DNA of 64,000 nt, taken from positions 1 through 64,000 of the forward strand of contig NZ_BAABCP010000001.1 in the NCBI RefSeq assembly GCF_039539005.1. The letters are read 5' to 3'. This document shows positions 42,828-51,747 of the stretch, piece after piece. Source of the stretch: Microbacterium soli (lineage in GTDB: Bacteria > Actinomycetota > Actinomycetes > Actinomycetales > Microbacteriaceae). The translations under genes and the position numbers were made by a program. Positions within the stretch are counted from its first letter, which is position 1; the number at the start of each line of letters is the position of its first letter. Below the pieces are notes generated by a model. That model worked only from the letters and a program-made list of their open reading frames with translations. It searched no databases and was not told the DNA's origin.

Positions 42828-43439
42828 ATGACGACAGTGACCTGCCTGCGGGGAGACATCACGCATCAGCGCGTCGACGCCATCGTCAACGCCGCGAATC
42901 GCCGAATGCGCGGTGGTGGCGGCGTCGATGGCGCGATCCATCGCGCGGGCGGGCCGGAAGTGCTCGCGGACTGCATCGCGCGCTTCCCGCACGGCCTGCA
43001 GACCGGGGAGGCGGGGTGGACCACGGCGGGCCGACTGCCGGCGAGGTGGGTGATCCACACCGTCGGACCGGACTACGGTGCCGGCGAGCGGGATCCCGCC
43101 CTGCTGGAGTCCTGCTATCGGCGGTCGCTGGAGGTCGCCGACGAGCTGGGCGCGCGCAGCGTGGCGTTCCCGCTGGTGAGCGCCGGCGTGTACCGGTGGC
43201 CACGGACGGATGCCGTGCGGATCGCCGTGCACACGCTGCTGCGCACGCCCACACGCGTCGAGGAGGCGCGCATCGTCGCCTTCAACGACGAGATCGAGGG
43301 GGCCGTGCGCGCCGAACTCGTGCAGGCGCGTGAGGAGCCTCTGACGGCCTTCGCGGACGGGGATCCAACGCCGCCCGGACGGGCGATCAGCGGAGGGTCC
43401 GGTGTCCGTTCACCAGAGCCGCCGGACCGGAGCGCCTGA
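42828..43439 (+). CDS. Macro domain protein, O-acetyl-ADP-ribose deacetylase type
   Basis: A 203-residue macro-domain enzyme (YmdB type) that probably removes acetyl or ADP-ribose groups linked to ADP-ribose. QRVDAIVNAANRRMRGGGGV and DGAIHRAGG bind the ADP-ribose, and VAFPLVSAGVYRWPRTDAVR is the second loop. The last 35 residues are a Pro-rich extension. The start ATG has no clear ribosome site. It stands alone. Confidence 0.9.
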   Translation: MTTVTCLRGDITHQRVDAIVNAANRRMRGGGGVDGAIHRAGGPEVLADCIARFPHGLQTGEAGWTTAGRLPARWVIHTVGPDYGAGERDPALLESCYRRSLEVADELGARSVAFPLVSAGVYRWPRTDAVRIAVHTLLRTPTRVEEARIVAFNDEIEGAVRAELVQAREEPLTAFADGDPTPPGRAISGGSGVRSPEPPDRSA

Positions 43440-43496
43440 GCAGCCCCAGGCCGGCAGGTCTGATGAAACTCGTCACGGGGCGCGAGCCGCGCGTGG

Positions 43497-44402
43497 TCAT
43501 GACGGTAGGGCACTCTCTGCGACCGCCGACACCACGCGTTCGATATCGCTCTCGTCGCGCAGGGTCGACAGGGCGATCAGTGCGCGGTCGGCCCCGGCGT
43601 CTTCCAACCGGCGGAGCAGATCGCGGTTCGGGAAGGTGCGCGGTGTCAGGTCGCCGTCGTGCTGCGGGCCGCGCAGGATCATGGTGATCTGCAGTTCGCG
43701 CGGGTCGCGTCCGATCCGTTCTGCGGCGTCGTCGAGCCGTTGGCGGGCCTCGCGCGCCAGTTCGGGCGCCTGGGCGATGTTCTCGTCTGTGAACAACACG
43801 GCCAGCCATCCGTCGGCGTGGCGCGCGATGCGTTCGACGCTGCGATCGGTCAGCCGCGCGCCGAGCAGGTACTTCGGACCGCGCGGCTGCGCGGGGCCTG
43901 GATAGAGCTGCATCGGCGGGAACGAGTAGAACTCGCCGGAGTGCTCGACCGTCTGCTCCGTCCACAGCCGGCGCATGATGCCGAGCGATTCGATCGTCTG
44001 CGCCCAGCGCCGGTCGTAATTCCCGCCGAGCGCTTCGATCTCGGGCCGGCTCCATCCGGTGGTCGCGCCGCAGATGATCCGCCCGCCGCTGTACAGATCG
44101 AGCGATGCGAGCTCGCGGGCGAGGCGGATCGGGTGATGCTCGGGAATGAGGAAGGCGCCGGCACCGAGCGTGATGGTGGATGTGAGCGCCGACGCACGCG
44201 CGAGCATGACCATCAGGTCTTGAAAGTGGGGCACACCGTTGTTGTGCACGTGGAAGCTGGGCCCCGACACGGGCCTGATCGGGTGCTCACCGTAGAACAC
44301 GGACTCGAACCCGCACTGCTCGGCGTACTGGGCGACGAGCGCCCCGTCGACGTCGGGGTAACCCTGCGGCGGTGTCGGCGGACGGCTGATTCCGATGTGC
44401 AT
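43497..44402 (-). CDS. Luciferase-like (LLM) flavin-dependent oxidoreductase
   Basis: A 301-residue protein with the luciferase-like TIM barrel. The start MHIGISRPPTPPQGYP, SALTSTITLGAGAFLIPEHH, LASLDLYSGGRIICGATTGW and the end TLRDESDIERVVSAVAES match the F420- or FMN-dependent oxidoreductase family. It is the last gene of a leftward cluster with a TRAP importer 33 bases upstream. It may oxidise the compound imported by TRAP or its lactone product. The cofactor is not decidable from sequence alone; the family includes both kinds. Confidence 0.88.
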   Translation of the reverse strand: MHIGISRPPTPPQGYPDVDGALVAQYAEQCGFESVFYGEHPIRPVSGPSFHVHNNGVPHFQDLMVMLARASALTSTITLGAGAFLIPEHHPIRLARELASLDLYSGGRIICGATTGWSRPEIEALGGNYDRRWAQTIESLGIMRRLWTEQTVEHSGEFYSFPPMQLYPGPAQPRGPKYLLGARLTDRSVERIARHADGWLAVLFTDENIAQAPELAREARQRLDDAAERIGRDPRELQITMILRGPQHDGDLTPRTFPNRDLLRRLEDAGADRALIALSTLRDESDIERVVSAVAESALPS

Positions 44403-44434
44403 GTCGTTCCTGCTTTCGTGATGGGTGATCGAGG

Positions 44435-45844
44435 TCACAGAGCGCCGGCGATGCGCGGCAGCCAGAGGATGAGGTCGGGAAAGATGAAGAACCCCGCTGT
44501 GATGACGAGATCGAGGATCACGAACGGTGTGATCGACAAGAACACGCGCTCGGCACGGACCTTGCCGATGCCAGCGGCGATGAACACGTTCAGGCCGACC
44601 GGCGGCGTGATGAGCCCGATCTCGATGAGCTTGACGGCGAGGATACCGAACCAGACGCCGTCGAATCCGAGTTCCATGACCACGGGTGCCGCGATCGGCA
44701 CGAACAGCAGCATCGTCGACAGCCCGTCGAGGAACATGCCGATCGGGATGAGCAGCAGCAGCATGATCCCGACAACCGCGAGTGGTTCGACGGGCAGGGT
44801 CGAGACCCACTCCGCGATGCGGGCCGGAATGCTCGTGAGCGCAGCGAAGTAGGTGAACACGGCCCCGGCGATCAGCAAGAGGAAGATCATCGAGGTCGCA
44901 CCGGCGGTCTCGCGGATCGATCCGCCGATGAGCTTTCCGATGGACTGCCCGGGATTGCGTCGTGCGATGATCGCGATGATCAGCGCTGCGAAGGCTCCGA
45001 CAGCGCCGGCCTCGGTGACGGTGAAGATGCCGAAGGCCAGGCCGCCGACCACGACGCCGAACAGCAACACCGTATACGCCACGGACATGGCGTCAGCGCC
45101 TCGCAGCGACCGCCACCCTTCACTGGTCGGCGTGCGGTCGGCTCGCGCCGGTTCGACGTCGGCCGACGCCAGGTCCGCGTCGATGCCGCCCGCTGCACCG
45201 ACGAGCGCCGGCTGTCGTGCGGCCATCTTCGCCCGCGGCCCGACGGCATTGGTCAGCACGACCCAGGCGATGAGCACGAAGCATGAGACGGCGCCGGGAA
45301 TGACGGCCCCGAGGATCATGGCCGCGATGCTGACCTCAGCGAGCACGCCGTAGACGACGAGGATGATGCTGGGTGGGATGAGCACCGCGAAGGTGCCTGC
45401 GGCGGCCACCACGGCCGCCGCATAGTGCCGCGAGTACCCGAACTTCGACATCTCCTGAATCGAAATTCGGCCGAACGAGGCGACGTCGGCGGCGGTCGAG
45501 CCCGAGATGCCGCTGAACATCGCGGTGGCGGCGACTGCGGTGGCCGGCAGCCCGCCGGGCAGTCGGCGCAGCAGCACGTTCATGACGCGGTAAATGCCTG
45601 CCCCGACGCCGGAGTTGGCGATGAGTGAGCCGAGCAGCACGTACATGGGTATGACGACGAGAGCGTACTTCGCAGTAGCGGAGTATGGCAGTGCGCCCAG
45701 CGTCGCCTGCGTGGTCGCGCTGCCGCTGAGGATGAGGATGCCGATGGTGCTGCCGGTCAGCAGCGCGAGCGCGATCGGGACGCGCATCGCCATGAGCGCG
45801 ACGAAGACCAGGATGGTGAGGACGATGACGATCTCAGTGGACAT
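44435..45844 (-). CDS. TRAP transporter large permease (DctM-like)
   Basis: A 469-residue membrane protein with about 12 spans. Conserved segments include LGALPYSATAKYALVVIPMY, FSGISGSTAADVASFGRISI and LITPPVGLNVFIAAGIGKVR, typical of the DctM component that moves the solute with Na+. A cytoplasmic insertion with ADVEPARADRTPTSEG sits in the middle. It forms the importer with the small subunit and binding protein encoded just upstream. Confidence 0.95.
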   Translation of the reverse strand: MSTEIVIVLTILVFVALMAMRVPIALALLTGSTIGILILSGSATTQATLGALPYSATAKYALVVIPMYVLLGSLIANSGVGAGIYRVMNVLLRRLPGGLPATAVAATAMFSGISGSTAADVASFGRISIQEMSKFGYSRHYAAAVVAAAGTFAVLIPPSIILVVYGVLAEVSIAAMILGAVIPGAVSCFVLIAWVVLTNAVGPRAKMAARQPALVGAAGGIDADLASADVEPARADRTPTSEGWRSLRGADAMSVAYTVLLFGVVVGGLAFGIFTVTEAGAVGAFAALIIAIIARRNPGQSIGKLIGGSIRETAGATSMIFLLLIAGAVFTYFAALTSIPARIAEWVSTLPVEPLAVVGIMLLLLIPIGMFLDGLSTMLLFVPIAAPVVMELGFDGVWFGILAVKLIEIGLITPPVGLNVFIAAGIGKVRAERVFLSITPFVILDLVITAGFFIFPDLILWLPRIAGAL

Positions 45845-45861
45845 GAGGTTCTCCGGGTCTG

Positions 45862-46410
45862 CTAGATTCCGGCGTCGACGTCATCGTCGAAGTCAGGCTT
45901 TCGACCGAGCTGCACGTCGCGACACAGGATCAGGGCGTCGTTGACCAACGCCAGGAAGAGGGCGGCCAGTCCGAGCGGAATGATGAGCTTCGCCGGCCAG
46001 ACCGGCACCGACAGCAGGCCGTACCGATACTCGCCGGCGAGTGCGGATTGGATGCCGGTGAGTGCGGTCGCGTAGATCATCCAGCCGAGAACGACCAACG
46101 CGACGACGAGTCCTACGATGGTGAGTGTGCCACCCAGGCGGGCAGGCAGTCGGCTCACCAGCAGCGGGGTGCGGATGTGGAGCTTCATGACCTCGGCGGT
46201 CACCATGCCCGCGAACACCGCGAACACCAACAGCACCTCGCCCAGTTCGATGGCGCCGCGCAGGCTCGTACCGACCAGTTGTCGCATGGTGACGTCGATG
46301 ACGGTCAGCGCCATCATCGCGATGGTGGCCACCCCGGCCAGTGCCGTCAGGCCGACGGACGTGCCGCGGACGGCGCTGTCGAAACCCGCCAGCAACTTGT
46401 CGAACCGCAT
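45862..46410 (-). CDS. TRAP transporter small permease (DctQ-like)
   Basis: A 182-residue membrane protein with four spans, matching DctQ: VTMRQLVGTSLRGAIELGEV is the conserved cytoplasmic segment. The ATG at 46410 has AAGGAGG eight bases upstream. It lies 17 bases before the large permease gene and is separated from the binding protein gene by a perfect 17-base-pair hairpin. Confidence 0.93.
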   Translation of the reverse strand: MRFDKLLAGFDSAVRGTSVGLTALAGVATIAMMALTVIDVTMRQLVGTSLRGAIELGEVLLVFAVFAGMVTAEVMKLHIRTPLLVSRLPARLGGTLTIVGLVVALVVLGWMIYATALTGIQSALAGEYRYGLLSVPVWPAKLIIPLGLAALFLALVNDALILCRDVQLGRKPDFDDDVDAGI

Positions 46411-46434
46411 GATCAACCTCCTTGTCATCGGTGT

Positions 46435-46481
46435 GGGGAACGCTGTCCTCGCCACAGCAAGGCGCGAGGACAGCGTTCCCC
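46435..46481 (-). promoter_or_regulatory. Intercistronic 17-bp hairpin between dctP and dctQ
   Basis: GGGGAACGCTGTCCTCG (46435-46451) pairs perfectly with 46465-46481, with a 13-base loop and no T run. It lies nine bases past the binding-protein stop. Such stems often protect upstream mRNA from 3' decay and raise binding-protein levels above those of the permeases; partial termination is the alternative. Confidence 0.65.
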
Positions 46482-46490
46482 AGCTGTGGC

Positions 46491-47609
46491 TTAGAGCTGT
46501 CCGGCAACGCAGCGCTCGAAGGCGGGCACGTAATCCGACTCGGACTCGTGCTTCTCCAGGGTCGAGTCGTACGCCTCCCAGAAGCCGTCGATCTCAGCCT
46601 GCGAGTACCCCGCACCGAGGCCGATCTCGACGAACGCGTCGAAGACGGCGTCGCGGGAGGCGTCACGCCATTCCGCCTGCACCGCGTCGCTCCACACCGC
46701 CAGCTCTGAGGTCTTCTGCAGCGTGGTGCAGGCCTCGGCGTACTTCACGTCAGCGATGTCGCCGAGCTGCTCGGTGATCTCTTTCGATGCCTGCTCGAAC
46801 ACCGCTTTGTGGTCGTCGCTCAGTGAGTTCCACACCTGAGCGTTCATCATTACGTCGAACGCGCCGAAGGCGCCGTAGCCGGGGTCGTAGATGAAGTCGG
46901 CGACCTCGCCGAGGCCGGTGTCCGCAGCGGTGTCCATGGCAACGGCCGCGTAGCAGTCGACGACTCCGCGGTCGAGGGCATCGCGCAGCTCGTCGACCGG
47001 CAGCGCCACGATGTTGCCCGCAATGGGCTCCAGCGCGACGTCGAGCAGACCGCCTGAGCGGATCGACATGTTGGACAGGTCCCCCAGTGCCACGGCCGGC
47101 TTGTTGCAGCCGATCGTCGTGGGGGCGGGCACCCACGTGAACATCTGCTGTACGCCGAGCTTCTCATACTGTCCGGCCAGCAGTTCGTTGCTTCGTGCGA
47201 GTTCGTAGAACGTCTCCGAAATCGCCGGCAGATTCGCGGACCGGAAGGCGACACCGACTGCGTGCGAGAACGGAAGCTCTGCCGGGTAGTAGATGATGCC
47301 CGGAGCCGTGATGTCGGCGCGACCGTCGCGAGCAGCGGGAAGCATGTCGACGGCGTTCACGAGCGCACCGCTGTTGAACAGTTCGATCTCGATCTCGCCG
47401 TCGGACAGCTCCGCGATGCGGTCGATCCACTTGACGTAGCCGGCATTGTCGGCCGACGACGGGCCGGTGTAGGTGGCCATGCGCAGGCTGACCTTTTCTC
47501 CGGTGGGACCGTCGCCCCCGGTCGACGGGGCAGTCTCGCCGCTGCACGCGGTGAGAGTGAGCGCGGTGAGGGCGAGCGCGCTGAGAATGACTTTCATGGA
47601 ACGACGCAT
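46491..47609 (-). CDS. TRAP transporter solute-binding lipoprotein (DctP-like)
   Basis: A 372-residue periplasmic-type binding protein anchored as a lipoprotein: signal peptide MRRSMKVILSALALTALTLT with lipobox Cys at residue 22. The DctP fold signature DLSNMSIRSGGLLDVALEPI and GVVDCYAAVAMDTAADTGLG are visible. GAAGGAG precedes the ATG at 47609. TRAP systems normally import carboxylates, so the substrate is likely an organic acid. The mature protein has an Ala/Asp-rich linker. Confidence 0.93.
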   Translation of the reverse strand: MRRSMKVILSALALTALTLTACSGETAPSTGGDGPTGEKVSLRMATYTGPSSADNAGYVKWIDRIAELSDGEIEIELFNSGALVNAVDMLPAARDGRADITAPGIIYYPAELPFSHAVGVAFRSANLPAISETFYELARSNELLAGQYEKLGVQQMFTWVPAPTTIGCNKPAVALGDLSNMSIRSGGLLDVALEPIAGNIVALPVDELRDALDRGVVDCYAAVAMDTAADTGLGEVADFIYDPGYGAFGAFDVMMNAQVWNSLSDDHKAVFEQASKEITEQLGDIADVKYAEACTTLQKTSELAVWSDAVQAEWRDASRDAVFDAFVEIGLGAGYSQAEIDGFWEAYDSTLEKHESESDYVPAFERCVAGQL

Positions 47610-47681
47610 GGTGGTCTCCTTCGACGTAGGGATGCGCTATGCGGGGTTATCTGTTGCGGGGTGTGGCGGGTGGGCAGAGCC

Positions 47682-49148
47682 TCACGGTGGCGATGTTGCG
47701 GCCTTTGAGGTGCTCGGGTCTTGCTGAGGCTTCGATGGATCGGCGTGCTGTAGAGCGGGATGGTTGCGTTCCAGACGCTCCTCCACGCCGCGATTGACGG
47801 TAAGGCGGTCAGCACTGAGGCGAGACGCGGCACGGCGCCGGGCACTGTCTCGCTGCTCTCGACGCAGCAGCGCCAGGTACGGACCCGGCTCGAGCTCGAA
47901 CGCGTAGCGCGGGCCGGGCGGGTACCGACGCGCAAGCCACTGCGCGGTCGCGGCGACTTCGGCTTCCATGTCACCCACGGTCGGAAGCACCAGCTCGCCG
48001 CTTTCGATCGCCGCGAACCATCGCGACTGATGCTCCATCATTCGCGGATTCGACAGCCCGTTGGTGTTGAAGAAGCCGTTGAAGTACAGGCCCGGCCAAC
48101 GCGGTGGGATGCCGCGGCCGAACAGGTTGAGGCTGCCGCCGGCGTCAAGCGACACGATGCGCGGGTCAAGGAATGGGAACGAGAGTGTGTAGCCGGTGGC
48201 AGCGATGATGGCGTCGTACCGATCTTCGGCTCCGTCTGAGAATGTCACCGTGTCGCCGGCGGCGGCGACCACACCCCGACGTACCTGCACCCGCTCGTAG
48301 GCGATGTGCTGGATCAGGGTCGCCTGCGAGATCGGGTGGGTGCGGCCCTTGGGCGTCTGGATGCCCCACGTCTCCATGCGCCCGTGCACGAGTCGGGTCA
48401 CCAGCCGGCGCACGAGCAGGTAGGTGTCGCGCGGCAGCCATGGCTTGCGGAACCATCCCTCCACCTGGCTCAGCGGACGACCGAGGAAGATCTTCGGGGT
48501 GATCAGTTCGGGCGAGCGGATCGCGATGTGGGTGGTGTCGGCGACCGTCGCGAGGTCGGCGGCGATGTCGACCGCCGAGTTGCCCGAGCCGACCACGAGC
48601 ACCTTCTTACCGCGGTACTCCCATGGCTCCTTGTAATAGTGGGAATGGATGAGATTGCCGGTAAAGCCGTCGAACAGGCTCGGCAACGACGGCTCTGTGA
48701 GATGGCCCGTCGCTACGATAACGCTGTCGAACCAGCCGGTAAAGCCGTCGCCCGCGGTGACATGCCAGCGCAGCGGTGCGGCGGGATCATCTGAAGTGAC
48801 GGGGACGACTGCGGTCACCTCGGCGCCGAAACGCACATGCCGACGCAGGTCGAACTGGTCCGCATAGTCGTTGAGGTAGGCGCCCACCTGCTCGTGGCTC
48901 GGAAACATGGTCGGCGCGGCGCGGAAGCCGTAGTCGACGAAGTGCGTCGCCTCACGCGCCGTGTTGATATGCAGGCTGCGGTAGGCCGAGCTGCGGCCGT
49001 TGTCGTTGTTGTAGATCCAGATACCACCCAGCTGCGAGCCGATCTCGAAGATCGTGACGCGGTGGCCGGCTTCGATTGCGGATTTGGCGCTGACCAGCCC
49101 GGCAGCGCCACCGCCGATGATCGCGATCTCACGTGATGTCCTCGTCAT
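47682..49148 (-). CDS. Flavin-containing monooxygenase / Baeyer-Villiger type
   Basis: A 488-residue flavoprotein. FAD site IAIIGGGAAGLVSAKSAIEA at the N-terminus, NADPH site VLVVGSGNSAVDIAADLA, and FTGNLIHSHYYKEP, matching the FxGxxxHxxxY fingerprint of class-B flavin monooxygenases. It could hydroxylate a heteroatom or insert oxygen into a ketone. The neighbouring lactonase-like hydrolase favours Baeyer-Villiger chemistry giving a lactone. The C-terminal 50 residues are Arg/Ser-rich and variable. Confidence 0.9.
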   Translation of the reverse strand: MTRTSREIAIIGGGAAGLVSAKSAIEAGHRVTIFEIGSQLGGIWIYNNDNGRSSAYRSLHINTAREATHFVDYGFRAAPTMFPSHEQVGAYLNDYADQFDLRRHVRFGAEVTAVVPVTSDDPAAPLRWHVTAGDGFTGWFDSVIVATGHLTEPSLPSLFDGFTGNLIHSHYYKEPWEYRGKKVLVVGSGNSAVDIAADLATVADTTHIAIRSPELITPKIFLGRPLSQVEGWFRKPWLPRDTYLLVRRLVTRLVHGRMETWGIQTPKGRTHPISQATLIQHIAYERVQVRRGVVAAAGDTVTFSDGAEDRYDAIIAATGYTLSFPFLDPRIVSLDAGGSLNLFGRGIPPRWPGLYFNGFFNTNGLSNPRMMEHQSRWFAAIESGELVLPTVGDMEAEVAATAQWLARRYPPGPRYAFELEPGPYLALLRREQRDSARRRAASRLSADRLTVNRGVEERLERNHPALQHADPSKPQQDPSTSKAATSPP

Positions 49149-49162
49149 GCTTCCCTCCTTTC

Positions 49163-49945
49163 TCAGCTGCGCGGATGTGCTCGGTAGATGCCACCGCCGA
49201 TGGTTTCGAGCTCGTCGAGCATGAGCGGGTCATGGCCGGGCAGCCAGCGGCCACCAGCTGATACGGCCGTGATGCGATCGAATCCCCGTTGGTACGCGTC
49301 GTAATCGTTGAGCAGCGCGGTCGGCGTACGGGTCTGCAGGTTGACGAACAGGTGGCTCGCATCGCCCGCGAGCACGAGCGGCCCGCTGTCGAGATCAAGC
49401 ACGGTCATCTGCATGCCCGGGGAATGCCCGGCGATCCGTTCCACCCGCAACCCCGGCCGAATGACCTGGTCACCGTCGAGCGCGGTGACCCGATCGGCTG
49501 CGATGAGCGCACGCAACTCGTCGAGGCTCGCTCGGTCTCCGAGCTCGACGGCGAGGGGATGGTTCTGCCCACGCCCGAGGTAGTACTCGATGTCGGAGCG
49601 TTGGATGAACAGCCGTGCGTTCGGGAAGCGCTGCGGTGTGTGGAAGTGATCCCAATGCAGGTGCGAGACGATCACAGTGCCGACGTCGCTCGGCGATAGG
49701 CCGAGGCGCGCGAGCTGCTCGCACGGGTCGCGGTAGTCGACGACATGTTTCTCCACCGCGGCTTCAGGCGAGAACCCGGTGTCGACGAGCACGACCTCGG
49801 CGTCGTACTGCAACACCCAGATGAGAAACGCGACCTGTACCTGCTCGCCGGAGGCGTCGAGATGCACAAGGCGGTTGCGGTCGACCCATTTGTGCCCGAG
49901 CAGGCACGCATGGACCGCAGATGGTGAATTGCTGGCGGTACTCAT
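49163..49945 (-). CDS. MBL-fold lactonase-like hydrolase (N-acyl homoserine lactonase family)
   Basis: A 260-residue metallo-beta-lactamase fold enzyme. The metal motif VIVSHLHWDHFHTPQRFPNA (HxHxDH) and IAGHSPGMQMTVLDL and LVLAGDASHLF match the quorum-quenching lactonase family. It is likely a lactone hydrolase. The start ATG at 49945 overlaps the epimerase stop (ATGA). Given the monooxygenase next door, it could open the lactone formed by that enzyme. Confidence 0.85.
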   Translation of the reverse strand: MSTASNSPSAVHACLLGHKWVDRNRLVHLDASGEQVQVAFLIWVLQYDAEVVLVDTGFSPEAAVEKHVVDYRDPCEQLARLGLSPSDVGTVIVSHLHWDHFHTPQRFPNARLFIQRSDIEYYLGRGQNHPLAVELGDRASLDELRALIAADRVTALDGDQVIRPGLRVERIAGHSPGMQMTVLDLDSGPLVLAGDASHLFVNLQTRTPTALLNDYDAYQRGFDRITAVSAGGRWLPGHDPLMLDELETIGGGIYRAHPRS

Positions 49946-50928
49946 TCGACGCGATCCAGCCAGCTGATCATCATGCCGATGCCCTCTTCGATGCCGACGG
50001 CCGCCTCCCAATCGAGATCTGTCTTGGCAGCGGAGACGTCGAGATGCAGCGATTCGCGCAGGGTGGGCGCAGCCGCACCGCGCTCGTCCGGGACGAACCG
50101 CGGCCGCAGGTCGGTTCCGGTGATGCGGATGACGGCTTCGACCGCTTCTCGGGTAGTCAGCGAGCGACCGGTGGCGATGTTGTACGCGGCGCCGGTGCGG
50201 CCGACCTCCATGGTGCGGACCATACCTTCCGCAGCATCACCCACGTAGATGAAATCGTGGCCGTCGTCGCCCGAGCCGACGATGACGGGCCGCTCACCCA
50301 TCTGGATCGCCTTGTATGCCTTGACGATCTGCAGGGCGTTCAGCCCGCGCTCGTGCTGTCTCTCACCGTAGACAGTCGCGAATCGCACGGTGGAGAACTC
50401 AGGACCACCGCTGGCGGCGTACAGTGCACCGAGCTGCTCGCCGATGAGTTTCGACAGCGCGTACAACGCGAATGTCGGTGAGATGTCTGTGGAGCTGAAG
50501 GGGCTCGATTCCGATACCAGCCCGTCGATGGCGGCGCCGTAGACCGAGATCGACGAAGCGAAGACGACCTTGCCCACGGATGCGGCGCGGGCAGCCTCGA
50601 TCACGTTCATCATGCCGTTGATGTTGACGTTCAGCCCAAGTCGGACGTCTCGGCTCATCGGGATGACGAGGAATGCCGCGATGGCGAATACGCCGTCGGC
50701 GCCGTCGAAGGCCTCGGTCAGCGACTCTCGGTCGAGGATGTCGGCCTGCACGAAGGTCACGCGGTCGTCGCTGATGAGATCGTCGAGGTGGGTCAGGGCG
50801 CTGAGCGACAGGTTGTCGAGCAGGGTGACGTGGGCGGCACCGCGCTCGAGCAGCGTCTGGGCCACCCTCGTTCCGATGAGGCCGGACCCGCCGGTGATGA
50901 CGAAGCGCTTGTCGGAGATCTCTTGCAT
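49942..50928 (-). CDS. NAD-dependent epimerase/dehydratase
   Basis: A 328-residue extended short-chain dehydrogenase. GGSGLIGTRVAQTLLERG is the Rossmann motif and LYALSKLIGEQLGALYAASG holds the Tyr-x3-Lys pair; SSISVYG carries the catalytic Ser. Typical substrates are nucleotide sugars or 3-hydroxy acids; here an aliphatic or sugar-acid intermediate is more likely. It lies between the aldolase and lactonase genes in the leftward operon. Confidence 0.9.
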   Translation of the reverse strand: MQEISDKRFVITGGSGLIGTRVAQTLLERGAAHVTLLDNLSLSALTHLDDLISDDRVTFVQADILDRESLTEAFDGADGVFAIAAFLVIPMSRDVRLGLNVNINGMMNVIEAARAASVGKVVFASSISVYGAAIDGLVSESSPFSSTDISPTFALYALSKLIGEQLGALYAASGGPEFSTVRFATVYGERQHERGLNALQIVKAYKAIQMGERPVIVGSGDDGHDFIYVGDAAEGMVRTMEVGRTGAAYNIATGRSLTTREAVEAVIRITGTDLRPRFVPDERGAAAPTLRESLHLDVSAAKTDLDWEAAVGIEEGIGMMISWLDRVE

Positions 50929-50952
50929 GTCTGTTTCCTTTGTTGCAGCGGC

Positions 50953-51747
50953 TCAGGCGCCGATGTCGGTGAGGAGGGTGCGGTACGCGTTGGCGAGCAC
51001 CCGTTGGTCGATTGAGACGATGAGCAGGTCGACGCCGGCCCCGGCCCAGCGCAGGGCCTGCTCGCGATTGGTGACGTACATGCCGACGCGCGAGCCCGCG
51101 TTACGGGCGGCTGCGATGATGCGGTCCACCGCGTCGAGCACCAACGAGTGGTCGAGCTGCCCAGGCACGCCCAAAGACGTGGCGAGGTCACCAGGGCCGG
51201 GCACGACGACGTCGAACGCGAACTCGGCGAGCAGGTCATCAGCTCGGTCGAGCACGATGCTGTCTTCGACCAGTCCCAAGGCGATGATGTCGCGATTCGC
51301 TTCGGCGGATGCTTCGGGGAACGACGAGAGACCGTAGTCGGCCGAACGCACGGCAGAACAGGTCGGCCGTGTGCCGACGGGCGCATAACGCATGGCGCTC
51401 AGTGCTTCGCGAGTGCGGTCGGCGTCGAGTCCCACGTGCGGCAGCACGATGCCGTCAACGCCGGTGTCGAGCATGCGGCCGATCTCCGCAGGGTCGTTCT
51501 GCCGCACGCGACCGATCGGCGAAGCGCCACCGACGCGTGCGGCCCGCACGTGCTGGGTGAGCTCGAGGGCGCCGAGCGGCGCGTGCTCGGTATCGATGAG
51601 CACGAAGTCGTAGCCTGCCAGGCCGATGATCTCGCTGTGGGCGGGGTCGGGCGAGAAGACGAATGATCCGACGGCGAAGCGGTCAGCGTTCCAGGCGTCT
51701 CGGATACCGCCACCTGATGCGGGACGCAATGTTGAGCGATCAGTCAT
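50953..51747 (-). CDS. HpcH/HpaI-family aldolase
   Basis: A 264-residue class-II aldolase of the HpcH/HpaI/citrate lyase-beta family. GYDFVLIDTEHAPLGALELT, GVDGIVLPHVGLDADRTREA and FDVVVPGPGDLATSLGVPGQ hold the metal ligands (Glu, Asp) and the Arg of the pyruvate-binding site. It usually cleaves 2-keto-4-hydroxy acids to pyruvate and an aldehyde. The ATG at 51747 overlaps the GntR gene by eight bases. It would act late in the island's pathway. Confidence 0.9.
   Translation of the reverse strand: MTDRSTLRPASGGGIRDAWNADRFAVGSFVFSPDPAHSEIIGLAGYDFVLIDTEHAPLGALELTQHVRAARVGGASPIGRVRQNDPAEIGRMLDTGVDGIVLPHVGLDADRTREALSAMRYAPVGTRPTCSAVRSADYGLSSFPEASAEANRDIIALGLVEDSIVLDRADDLLAEFAFDVVVPGPGDLATSLGVPGQLDHSLVLDAVDRIIAAARNAGSRVGMYVTNREQALRWAGAGVDLLIVSIDQRVLANAYRTLLTDIGA

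Noticed and set aside
44301-44320. GGACTCGAACC identical to part of tRNA-Gln, as a possible attachment repeat for the island
   Set aside because: Only 11 bases match, and they lie in coding sequence of the LLM gene; too short to be an integration repeat.
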